Position numbers and translations under genes: made by a program
Part shown: positions 1-4,733 of the stretch, piece by piece
Layout of the letters: each line of letters begins with the position of its first letter
How positions within the stretch are numbered: the first letter of the stretch is position 1
The notes under the pieces: model-generated
The model's database searches: none
What the model was told of the DNA's origin: nothing
The model's input: only the letters and a program-made list of their open reading frames with translations
NCBI GenBank assembly: GCA_947165115.1
Contig: CAMUZD010000155.1
Location: 1-5,071, forward strand
Direction: 5' to 3'
Source of the DNA: an uncultured Clostridia bacterium
GTDB taxonomy: Bacteria; Bacillota; Clostridia; Oscillospirales; Acutalibacteraceae
DNA: 5,071 bases

Positions 1-681
1 CAGACCAGAGCGCTCGGCGAAATCAATAATTTCATCGCGAAGGATGCGATAGCTGTAGGTTCCGCAGGCTCCCTTCCCGGATGCATGCAGCGTCTGTGGA
101 AATCATTCACTCCCGGCACCTACAATATGGAATACGGCTTCTCCTGCATGGGCTATGAAATATGCGGCGCTCTCGGCGTAAAGATTGCCCGCCCCGATAA
201 AGAGGTCTATACCATGTGCGGCGACGGCAGCTTCCTCATGCTTCACAGCGAGCTTCACACCGCCGTTCAGGAGAATCTCAAAATCAACGTAATGCTCTTT
301 GATAACATCGGCTGGGGCTGTATTGAAAATCTTCAGAATAATCAGGGCACCGATACCTTCGGCACCAGATTCTGCGCGAGAAATCCCGAAACGGGTCTGC
401 TCGACGGCGCGCTCATCAATGTCGATTTCGCTAAGATAGCCGAGGGCTACGGCTGCAAGGGCTACAGAGTAACAAATGTTGCCGAGCTCAAAGCGGCGCT
501 TGAGGATTCCGTAAAGCAGACAGTTCCGTGTCTGTTTGATATAAAAGTCGCCCATAAGAGCATGAGCGACGGCTATGATGCCTGGTGGCGTGTCGGCGTT
601 GCCTCCGTTTCCGAGAGTGAGACGGTCAAAGCCGCTTATGAGGATATGCAGGCTCATGTAAAAGACGCAAGATTGTATTGA
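1..681 (+). CDS. iolD: 3D-(3,5/4)-trihydroxycyclohexane-1,2-dione hydrolase (IolD), C-terminal part
   Basis: The reading frame is open from base 1 and enters from the left, so about 226 C-terminal residues are visible; the Bacillus enzyme has roughly 640. IolD is a cytoplasmic thiamine-diphosphate (TPP) enzyme that opens the ring of trihydroxycyclohexane-1,2-dione to give 5-deoxy-glucuronate in myo-inositol catabolism. The visible part is the C-terminal TPP-binding domain. It has an [11 protein letters not shown] segment at about residues 44-54, the GDGSF motif at about 74-78, and the closing Asn of the TPP/Mg motif in [10 protein letters not shown], 28 residues after the motif's first Gly. 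The tail [17 protein letters not shown] resembles the family end. iolE follows after 19 bases, with its ribosome binding site between the genes, so the two are almost certainly co-transcribed. Other TPP enzymes such as acetolactate synthase are less likely because of the DNIGWGCI context and the iolE neighbour. The ATG at 85 is internal and is not the start. Confidence 0.93.
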   Translation, partial: QTRALGEINNFIAKDAIAVGSAGSLPGCMQRLWKSFTPGTYNMEYGFSCMGYEICGALGVKIARPDKEVYTMCGDGSFLMLHSELHTAVQENLKINVMLFDNIGWGCIENLQNNQGTDTFGTRFCARNPETGLLDGALINVDFAKIAEGYGCKGYRVTNVAELKAALEDSVKQTVPCLFDIKVAHKSMSDGYDAWWRVGVASVSESETVKAAYEDMQAHVKDARLY

Positions 682-700
682 TAAACGGAGGAAATATATA

Positions 701-1594
701 ATGCTTAATAAAGATAAAGTTAAACTCGCTATTGCCCCTATCGCCTGGACCAACGACGATCTGCCCGATCTCGGCGCCGAGAACACCTTTGAGCAGTGCG
801 TGAGCGAAATGGCTCTTGCGGGCTTCACCGGCAGCGAAATCGGCAATAAATATCCGAAAGATGTTGAGACTCTCAAGCATAAGCTCGATGTCAGAGGTAT
901 GAGAATCTGCAACGCCTGGTTCTCCTCGCTCCTTCTCTCCGAAGGCTATGACGCCACTATTGAAGCCTTTATCAAGCACAGAGATTTCCTCTATGCTCTC
1001 GGCGCAAGAGTAATCGGCGCTTCCGAGCAGGGCAATTCAATTCAGGGAACAAGCAAGAGCATCTTCGGCGATAAGCCCGTCTATACCGACGAGCAGTGGG
1101 AGCTCATCCGTAAGGGTTTCAATGAGATGGGCCGCCTCGCAAAAGAAAAGGATATGTATTTCACTATCCATCATCATATGGGCACCGGCGTTCAGACCGA
1201 GGCTGAAATCGACAAGCTTATGGAGATCACCGATCCCGATCTTGTCTATCTCCTCTATGATACCGGCCATCTCGCATTCAGCGGCGAGGATGCAATCGGC
1301 GTTCTTAAAAAGTATGTAAACAGAATCAAGCACGTTCATCTCAAGAGCACGAGAAACGCCGTCATAGCAGAGGGCAAGGAAAAGGGCTGGAGCTTTCTCG
1401 ACTGCGTCAGAGCGGGCGCGTTCACCGTTCCCGGTGACGGAGATTTTGATTTCACTCCCGTCTTTGATATTCTTGCCGAAGCCGATTACGAAGGCTGGAT
1501 AGTCGTTGAAGCCGAGCAGGATCCCGCAAAGGCAAACCCCTTTGAATATGCTCTGCTCGCGAGAAATTATATCAGAGAAAAGACAGGTCTTTAA
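701..1594 (+). CDS. iolE: Myo-inosose-2 dehydratase (IolE)
   Basis: This 297-residue protein matches the usual length of IolE. The enzyme dehydrates 2-keto-myo-inositol (scyllo-inosose) to trihydroxycyclohexane-1,2-dione, the substrate of the IolD encoded just upstream. It is a metal-dependent, xylose-isomerase-like TIM barrel of the cytoplasm. Visible family features are the N-terminal [29 protein letters not shown] from residue 157, [12 protein letters not shown] from 186, HVHLKSTR from 211, and VVEAEQDP near 268-275. By analogy with related barrels, the Asp/His of DTGH, the His of HVHLK and the Glu of VVEAEQ are probable metal or substrate ligands; this is inferred. The start is set by a strong GGAGGA at 687-692, 8 bases before the ATG, and by the family-like N-terminus. 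No promoter is seen between iolD and iolE, so expression is probably from an upstream inositol operon promoter outside the window. Confidence 0.95.
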   Translation: MLNKDKVKLAIAPIAWTNDDLPDLGAENTFEQCVSEMALAGFTGSEIGNKYPKDVETLKHKLDVRGMRICNAWFSSLLLSEGYDATIEAFIKHRDFLYALGARVIGASEQGNSIQGTSKSIFGDKPVYTDEQWELIRKGFNEMGRLAKEKDMYFTIHHHMGTGVQTEAEIDKLMEITDPDLVYLLYDTGHLAFSGEDAIGVLKKYVNRIKHVHLKSTRNAVIAEGKEKGWSFLDCVRAGAFTVPGDGDFDFTPVFDILAEADYEGWIVVEAEQDPAKANPFEYALLARNYIREKTGL

Positions 1595-1612
1595 TAATAC
1601 GGAGATAGTCTT

Positions 1613-1891
1613 ATGAAAAAAGCAGGCGAAAGCCTTCTCGGTATAGGGATAGTTTTGATTATCTGTTGTGCAGTTGAAATTGTAAACCTAAACTTTCAAT
1701 TCTACATGCTCAAACTTGAGATTATCGGCTTTTTTGCAGGTATTGCGCTTGTCATCATATCTTTGATTCTGATAAAAATCGGTAAAAAATCCGATTATGA
1801 TTATGCTCCGAAATCCGATTACGACAGAGCTGAAGAGCAGTTTAATCACAGCACGCGCGGCCTGAATAAAATCAGCCGCAAACATAAATAA
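1613..1891 (+). CDS. Small two-helix membrane protein of unknown function
   Basis: I do not recognise this 92-residue protein. It begins with a short basic N-terminus (MKK) and has two hydrophobic segments, about residues 8-24 and 34-56. A hydrophilic tail then follows, with a short duplication (KSDYDYAP then KSDYDRAE, residues 59-74) and a basic end (RGLNKISRKHK). The layout suggests an inner-membrane hairpin with both ends in the cytoplasm, the longer C-terminal tail being positively charged at its tip. The start has GGAG at 1601-1604, 8 bases before the ATG. The gene lies 18 bases after the iolE stop and before a terminator hairpin, so it is probably the last gene of the iol transcript. 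That placement does not prove a role in inositol use. It is too short to be an inositol transporter, and no known Iol protein fits it. The existence of the gene is well supported; its function is open. Confidence 0.8.
   Translation: MKKAGESLLGIGIVLIICCAVEIVNLNFQFYMLKLEIIGFFAGIALVIISLILIKIGKKSDYDYAPKSDYDRAEEQFNHSTRGLNKISRKHK
1787..1824 (+). repeat. Short in-frame tandem duplication in the small membrane protein gene
   Basis: A 14-base unit, AAATCCGATTATGA at 1787-1800, recurs as AAATCCGATTACGA at 1811-1824 with one difference. The offset is 24 bases, or 8 codons. It encodes the two KSDYD units in the cytoplasmic tail of the membrane protein. The single change is synonymous (TAT/TAC), which suggests a small in-frame duplication that has been kept. 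Confidence 0.7.
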
Positions 1892-1895
1892 AAGA

Positions 1896-1919
1896 ATCCC
1901 CGGCCGTGAGGTCGGGGAT
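1896..1919. terminator. Bidirectional intrinsic terminator between the iol operon and queT
   Basis: A 10-bp stem is formed by ATCCCCGGCC at 1896-1905 and GGTCGGGGAT at 1910-1919, with a GTGA tetraloop. In + strand RNA the one non-Watson-Crick pair is G-U (1903/1912); in - strand RNA it becomes an A/C mismatch. The T-rich flank is better on the - strand (TTCTTTTATTT, reading leftwards from 1895) than on the + strand (AATTGTTA). The hairpin begins 4 bases after the stop of the + strand gene and 8 bases after the stop of queT on the other strand, so it probably ends both convergent transcripts. Confidence 0.85.
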
Positions 1920-1927
1920 AATTGTTA

Positions 1928-2476
1928 TCAGCCGTTTTCGCCTATGCGGTTGCTGAAGAGTTTTCTGTCGAGGCCGTGCTTTATCATTACGAAATAGAGA
2001 ATTGTGCCGAGGGTCAGCATAACTGCAAGTTCGCCGAGCGCAACGCATCCGCCCTGAATCAGGAAACCGGACCACTCAAACGGACCGTCAATGAAGAAAT
2101 GCTCGATTTCCCAACCGACGATTATGCCGTTCCAGATTGCGGGCATAAGCATCGCGAAGAGGGGATACTTTCCGATTTTCGCCTTTCTTAAAAACCACAT
2201 GCTTGCGGTTGCTCCGAGTGTCGCGATTGAGCCGAAAATCATATCGAGCGGAAGGCCCGAGCCGACGGAGTAGATATTTGCGATAATGCACCCGATTGTC
2301 AGGCCGGGAATCGCCGCCGGAATGAAGAGCGCGAGCACATTCAACACCTCGGATACCCTGAATTGCACAGCCATTGTCGCAGTGCCGGGCAGAAGAAAAT
2401 TCTGCGCATAGGTAAGCGCCGCGTAGAGAGCTGCAATCAGCGCCGTCGCGGCAATGAATTTGTTTCTTTTGTTCAT
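1928..2476 (-). CDS. queT: Queuosine precursor transporter QueT (ECF S component)
   Basis: This 182-residue, strongly hydrophobic protein has about five or six membrane segments. It fits the QueT family, the substrate-binding S components of energy-coupling factor (ECF) transporters that import queuosine precursors such as preQ1. Family-like blocks are ALYAALTYAQ (16-25), VQFRVSEVLNVL (37-48), AIPGLTIGCIIANIYS (55-70), LDMIFGSIATLGA (77-89) and WNGIIVGWE (115-123). The shared EcfA/EcfA'/EcfT module is not in this window and is normally encoded elsewhere. The ATG follows GGGAG at 2491-2487 by 10 bases. A preQ1-I riboswitch and a consensus promoter lie directly upstream, which independently supports the substrate. 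The cell would import a preformed 7-deazaguanine base for tRNA modification, by salvage instead of or alongside de novo synthesis. Which precursor it carries (preQ1, preQ0 or queuine) cannot be read from the sequence. Confidence 0.92.
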   Translation of the reverse strand: MNKRNKFIAATALIAALYAALTYAQNFLLPGTATMAVQFRVSEVLNVLALFIPAAIPGLTIGCIIANIYSVGSGLPLDMIFGSIATLGATASMWFLRKAKIGKYPLFAMLMPAIWNGIIVGWEIEHFFIDGPFEWSGFLIQGGCVALGELAVMLTLGTILYFVMIKHGLDRKLFSNRIGENG

Positions 2477-2486
2477 ATCAAGTTTT

Positions 2487-2529
2487 CTCCCGTAGTTTTG
2501 TTTTAAGTCAGGATGGTTTCGAACTGACT
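2487..2529 (-). promoter_or_regulatory. preQ1-I riboswitch controlling queT translation
   Basis: Read on the - strand, the leader is AGTCAG, a 12-base loop (TTCGAAACCATC, 2523-2512), CTGAC, then an A-rich tail. P1 pairs GTCAG (2528-2524) with CTGAC (2511-2507), and an A-U pair (2529/2506) can be added. The tail TTAAAACAAAACTACGGGAG (2506-2487) has the A-rich stretch that packs against P1 in class I aptamers. A second helix can pair loop CG (2521-2520) with tail CG (2492-2491), extendable by two U-G pairs to 2489, giving the expected H-type pseudoknot. This resembles the Bacillus queC and Thermoanaerobacter preQ1-I aptamers in length and order of elements. The tail contains the Shine-Dalgarno sequence GGGAG, so ligand binding should hide it and turn queT translation off. 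No terminator hairpin follows, which also argues for translational control. The exact pseudoknot pairs are my inference. Confidence 0.87.
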
Positions 2530-2535
2530 GACGGC

Positions 2536-2564
2536 ATTATACCCGAACGGAAAAATATTGTCAA
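2536..2564 (-). promoter_or_regulatory. Consensus sigma-A promoter of queT
   Basis: On the - strand, TTGACA (2564-2559) and TATAAT (2541-2536) match both consensus hexamers perfectly with a 17-bp spacer. The predicted start of transcription is near 2529, immediately before the first base of riboswitch stem P1. The mRNA would thus begin with the aptamer. Confidence 0.93.
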
Positions 2565-2631
2565 GTATTTACTTTTTATAAAGGTGTAAAGCTCACAAAT
2601 CAAAGTCCGTTTTATTACCCTCGTGACAGTT

Positions 2632-2637
2632 TATAAT
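2632..2637 (+). promoter_or_regulatory. Possible -10 element for the 92-residue acidic protein gene
   Basis: TATAAT lies 25 bases before the ATG at 2663, and transcription would start near 2644. The matching -35 is poor: TTTATT at 2610-2615 with a 16-bp spacer has only 3 of 6 consensus bases. There is no TG extension. The gene is divergent from queT, so it needs a promoter in this gap, but this one is a moderate candidate. Confidence 0.5.
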
Positions 2638-2662
2638 GAAAGCTGAAAAGGGGGTATAAACC

Positions 2663-2941
2663 ATGAATATCACAAGAAATTACAACATTCTTCCGCTTGA
2701 ATACTATATGGAATTTGACAACGGCGAGATGAGCGACATCTTTGAATGGGAAGAGAATCTGACCGATGAGGAAAAGAGCGTTTATATCGAAACGGTTCTG
2801 CTTTCTATGCCTCTCGATGAGTCTCCCGTGCTGGTCGGCGCGATGAAAAGAGCCGCGAGGGAGATAATCGACGGCGGCCTCGATGATTTCGTCTGCTCCG
2901 ATTCGGCGTATAAACTCAATGTCAGATTCGCCGAAGCATAA
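2663..2941 (+). CDS. Small acidic hypothetical protein
   Basis: I do not recognise this 92-residue protein. It is rich in Asp and Glu, especially in residues 17-36 (EFDNGEMSDIFEWEENLTDE), and has no hydrophobic segment long enough to span a membrane, no signal peptide and no Cys pair, so it is probably soluble and cytoplasmic. Predicted helices include about 34-50 (DEEKSVYIETVLLSM) and 57-74 (VLVGAMKRAAREIIDGGL). The N-terminus MNITRNYNILPLEYYMEFDNG looks like a folded domain. An AAGGGGG ribosome binding site at 2648-2654 precedes the ATG by 8 bases. The gene stands alone between queT (divergent) and the methyltransferase gene, which has its own promoter signals 6 bases beyond this stop; co-transcription is possible. 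Codon use looks like that of its neighbours. Its antisense frames give no recognisable protein, so this strand is preferred. Confidence 0.75.
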   Translation: MNITRNYNILPLEYYMEFDNGEMSDIFEWEENLTDEEKSVYIETVLLSMPLDESPVLVGAMKRAAREIIDGGLDDFVCSDSAYKLNVRFAEA

Positions 2942-2947
2942 TGTGAT

Positions 2948-2975
2948 TTGCAAATCTCTTTCTTTATGTTATAAT
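2948..2975 (+). promoter_or_regulatory. Likely promoter of the methyltransferase gene, with a palindrome at -35
   Basis: TTGCAA (2948-2953) and TATAAT (2970-2975) are 16 bp apart, and TGT directly before the -10 makes an extended -10 element. Transcription would start near 2982, leaving a leader of only about 14 bases that carries the ribosome binding site. The -35 sits at the centre of a perfect 12-bp palindrome, GATTTGCAAATC (2945-2956). Confidence 0.72.
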
Positions 2976-2995
2976 AACAAATAGGAGGGGAGAGT

Positions 2996-3757
2996 ATGAA
3001 AATCAACGGTATTGACGGGGGAACCTCTTTCGATTTCGGCAAAACGGCATCCGCCTACGCCGAATACAGAGATATTTATCCCAAAGAATTATATGACCGA
3101 CTGCGCTGTTTAGGAGTCGGCGCAAACGGCACCGCATGGCTGGATCTCGGAACAGGTACCGGAGTTTTACCCAAAAATTTATACAATGAAAATTGTGAAA
3201 TCACAGGCGCCGATATCTCTGCCGAGCAGATTGCCTTTGCGCGTAAAGAGGCGGCGGAATCCGGCAAAAGAATACACTACATAACAGCTTCAGCGGAGAA
3301 TACCGGTCTTGAAAGCAACTCCTTTGATGTCATTACTGCGGCGCAGTGTTTCTGGTATTTTAACCGCGAAAAGATGAAGGACGAAATCGCGCGTATGCTG
3401 AAACCGGGCGGAAAATTCATCAAAGTTTTCATGAACTGGGATTTTGATGACAGAATCGCGGCTGAGAGCATTGCGCTCGTTAAAAGATTTAACTCTGGTT
3501 GGAACAGCGGAAGGAACGCACATGAAGATTTATATGACGACCTTTTCCCGGGCAGAGTTACAGAAGAATTCTATGCGGATATTCCTTTCACTGCTGAAAG
3601 CTGGCACGGCAGGATGATTGCCTGCCGCGGAACCCTCGCCTCCATGGACGCCGCAACCTTTGAAAAATGGGAATCGGCGCATCGTGAGATGCTGAAAAAA
3701 TATCCCGGCAGCTTCACTGTCGGGCATAAAGTGTATATATCATATTATACGCTGTGA
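2996..3757 (+). CDS. Class I SAM-dependent methyltransferase (Methyltransf_11-like)
   Basis: This 253-residue soluble protein has a standard Rossmann methyltransferase core. Motif I is WLDLGTGTGVL (48-58), which binds S-adenosylmethionine (SAM). The acidic residue at the end of strand 2 is Asp73 in GADIS, motif II is FDVITAAQCFWYF (110-122), and motif III is LKPGGKFIKV (135-144). The N-terminal FDFGKTASAYAEYRDIYPKELYDRL resembles small-molecule and UbiE/BioC-like methyltransferases. The 100-residue C-terminal part (WNSGRNAHEDLYDD onward) probably forms the substrate cap. The substrate cannot be assigned. No biosynthetic genes are adjacent, so this is likely a stand-alone enzyme. The start is supported by a strong AGGAGG at 2983-2988 and by an upstream promoter. 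The stop lies only 3 bases from the stop of the convergent yigZ-like gene. Confidence 0.88.
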   Translation: MKINGIDGGTSFDFGKTASAYAEYRDIYPKELYDRLRCLGVGANGTAWLDLGTGTGVLPKNLYNENCEITGADISAEQIAFARKEAAESGKRIHYITASAENTGLESNSFDVITAAQCFWYFNREKMKDEIARMLKPGGKFIKVFMNWDFDDRIAAESIALVKRFNSGWNSGRNAHEDLYDDLFPGRVTEEFYADIPFTAESWHGRMIACRGTLASMDAATFEKWESAHREMLKKYPGSFTVGHKVYISYYTL

Positions 3758-3760
3758 TTT

Positions 3761-4384
3761 TCAATCTGTATCCGCATAAAACTCATCCGTTTTTTCTGCG
3801 GTATATCTGCCGTTTGAGGCTTCGGTGAGTTTTGCGGCAAAGGAATCGCAATCCGCAAGCGGCAGGCGGAATATGACGGTCACATTATCCTCATAGAGCG
3901 TGTACTCAATTATTCCCCCGCATTCGGGAATAAGTGAAGCAAGGCGGCCGTAAAAGGTATAATCGCAGTTGATTTTTAGCCTTGCGCACATTGCCCTTGT
4001 CACGATTCCGGAAGCATTTACGGCGATTGAGGCCGAGTGAGAATAGGCCCTGACAAGCCCTCCGGCTCCGAGCATAATTCCTCCGAAATACCTTGTCACT
4101 ACAACGCAGACGTCGGTCAGCCCGTTTTTTTCGAGCACATCGAGCGTGGGCATACCGGCCGTTCCCTGAGGTTCTCCGTCATCGGAGAACTTTTTTATGC
4201 CCTCTTCGCGCAGGATATAGGCATAGACATTGTGAGTCGCGTCCCAGTGTTTTTTAGATATTTCCGCTATAAAATCGAGCGCCTCCTGCTTTGAGGTTAC
4301 GGGCTTTATGTAACCTATGAAGCGGGATTTCTTGACGATGTATTCCTCGCTCGTTTCTTTTCTTACGGTTTTATAGCTGTCCAT
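3761..4384 (-). CDS. yigZ: YigZ/YvyE-type IMPACT family protein
   Basis: The 207 residues match the bacterial YigZ family (E. coli YigZ about 204). The N-terminal IMPACT domain (UPF0029) runs from about residue 15 to 125. It contains KSRFIGY (19-25), HNVYAYIL (51-58), the signature SDDGEPQGTAGMP (67-79), and VVVTRYFGGIMLGAGGLVRAY (94-114). The last 70 or so residues form the DUF1949-like ferredoxin-fold domain (INCDYTFYGRL and following). The eukaryotic relative IMPACT inhibits the kinase GCN2 through GCN1; bacterial proteins may bind nucleic acid or ribosomes, but their role is not settled. AAAGGG at 4395-4390 lies 5 bases before the ATG. rpmE is upstream on the same strand with a hairpin between. 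I see no clear promoter in the 57-base gap, so expression probably depends on read-through from rpmE or trmD. Confidence 0.92.
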   Translation of the reverse strand: MDSYKTVRKETSEEYIVKKSRFIGYIKPVTSKQEALDFIAEISKKHWDATHNVYAYILREEGIKKFSDDGEPQGTAGMPTLDVLEKNGLTDVCVVVTRYFGGIMLGAGGLVRAYSHSASIAVNASGIVTRAMCARLKINCDYTFYGRLASLIPECGGIIEYTLYEDNVTVIFRLPLADCDSFAAKLTEASNGRYTAEKTDEFYADTD

Positions 4385-4401
4385 AGATTCCCTTTAACAT
4401 A

Positions 4402-4439
4402 AAGCAAAGCGGCGCAGAATATGCGCCGCATTTTTGCTT
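4402..4439 (-). terminator. Hairpin between rpmE and yigZ, probable partial terminator
   Basis: A perfect 8-bp GC-rich stem (GCGGCGCA at 4409-4416 with TGCGCCGC at 4422-4429) closes a 5-base loop. Another 7 bp can form outside it (4402-4408 with 4433-4439) across a 3-base bulge. On the - strand the inner stem is followed by TTTGCTTTATG, a broken U-tract. It starts 13 bases after the rpmE stop. Because no clear promoter for yigZ is seen downstream, it probably ends only part of the transcripts. On the + strand the stem is followed by ATTTTTGC, so it would also stop antisense transcription from the methyltransferase side. Confidence 0.75.
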
Positions 4440-4441
4440 GC

Positions 4442-4651
4442 TTATTTGTTTTCGCCGAGACCGAAACGCTTGTTGAAACGGTCAACGCGTCCGCCGGTAT
4501 CAACCAGCTTCTGCTTGCCGGTGAAAAACGGATGGCATTTTGAGCAGATATCTACCTTGAGACCGTCTTTGGTCGAACCTGTCTGATAGACGGCGCCGCA
4601 AGCGCAGCGAACCTCTGTCTGGTGGTAGTTGGGATGGATTCCTTCCTTCAT
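4442..4651 (-). CDS. rpmE: 50S ribosomal protein L31 (zinc-binding type)
   Basis: The 69-residue protein matches L31, a late-assembling large-subunit protein that helps bridge the two ribosomal subunits. It has the N-terminal MKEGIHPNY, four Cys as C16-x-C18 and C36-x-x-C39, which mark the zinc-binding (C+) paralogue, and the nearly invariant block [12 protein letters not shown], then [13 protein letters not shown]. The start is the ATG at 4651-4649, preceded by AGAGGTG at 4664-4658. A GTG at 4660 in the same frame would add three residues (MNT). It lies inside the Shine-Dalgarno sequence and the family normally begins at the equivalent of this ATG, so the GTG is rejected. The gene has its own promoter but is also downstream of trmD on the same strand. 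Zur-regulated zinc-free paralogues (rpmE2) lack these Cys, so this is the housekeeping copy. Confidence 0.97.
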   Translation of the reverse strand: MKEGIHPNYHQTEVRCACGAVYQTGSTKDGLKVDICSKCHPFFTGKQKLVDTGGRVDRFNKRFGLGENK

Positions 4652-4673
4652 TGTGTTCACCTCTTTCGGAATA

Positions 4674-4685
4674 CGTTACATAACG
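4674..4685 (-). other. Small dyad at the 5' end of the rpmE leader
   Basis: CGTTATGTAACG on the - strand can fold as a 4-bp stem (CGTT/AACG) with an ATGT loop. It begins at the predicted start of transcription and ends 8 bases before the Shine-Dalgarno region. It could stabilise the 5' end of the mRNA or be part of an L31 autoregulatory leader. Leaders for L31 have been described in several phyla, but I cannot match this one to a known consensus. Confidence 0.35.
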
Positions 4686-4687
4686 AA

Positions 4688-4720
4688 TTGCATTTTATCA
4701 TATAATAAGTAAAATTGCAA
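4688..4720. repeat. Inverted repeat enclosing the rpmE promoter hexamers
   Basis: On the - strand, TTGCAATTTTA (4720-4710) and TAAAATGCAA (4697-4688) are inverted copies over 10 bp with one bulged base, separated by 12 bases. The left arm contains the -35 and the right arm the -10. It might be an operator, or in transcripts reading through from trmD it could form a weak hairpin. It lacks a following U-tract, so it is a poor terminator. Confidence 0.5.
4692..4720 (-). promoter_or_regulatory. rpmE promoter
   Basis: On the - strand, TTGCAA (4720-4715) and TAAAAT (4697-4692) are 17 bp apart, and TGA just before the -10 gives an extended -10. Matches to consensus are 4/6 and 5/6. Transcription would start near 4685, giving a leader of about 34 bases. 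The region is very AT-rich, as expected for a promoter. Confidence 0.75.
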
Positions 4721-4733
4721 GAATTTTTTTATT

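Noticed and set aside
103..912. Long open frame on the - strand (269 residues) spanning the iolD/iolE junction
   Set aside because: It is antisense to two recognised enzymes and crosses their boundary. Its translation has no recognisable domain. It is a by-product of codon use on the + strand.
626..1339. Other - strand open frames opposite iolE (626-979 and 1037-1339)
   Set aside because: Both are antisense to the confident iolE gene and show no family features.
1922..2273. + strand open frames opposite queT (1922-2191 and 2091-2273)
   Set aside because: They are antisense to the recognised transporter gene, have no convincing ribosome binding sites, and start within or beside the queT 3' end.
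3772..3801. CCGCA...TGCGG hairpin near the shared end of the methyltransferase and yigZ genes, as a terminator
   Set aside because: The stem is interrupted, lies inside yigZ and is not followed by a U-tract on either strand.
4652..4660. GTG at 4660 as the rpmE start, giving 72 residues
   Set aside because: The GTG is part of the AGAGGTG ribosome binding site, and the ATG at 4651 gives the family-typical N-terminus MKEGIHPNY.
4711..4727. AAAATT/AATTTT hairpin after trmD, as a terminator
   Set aside because: The stem is 6 bp of A-T only and in trmD orientation is not followed by a clear U-tract, so it would be too weak.
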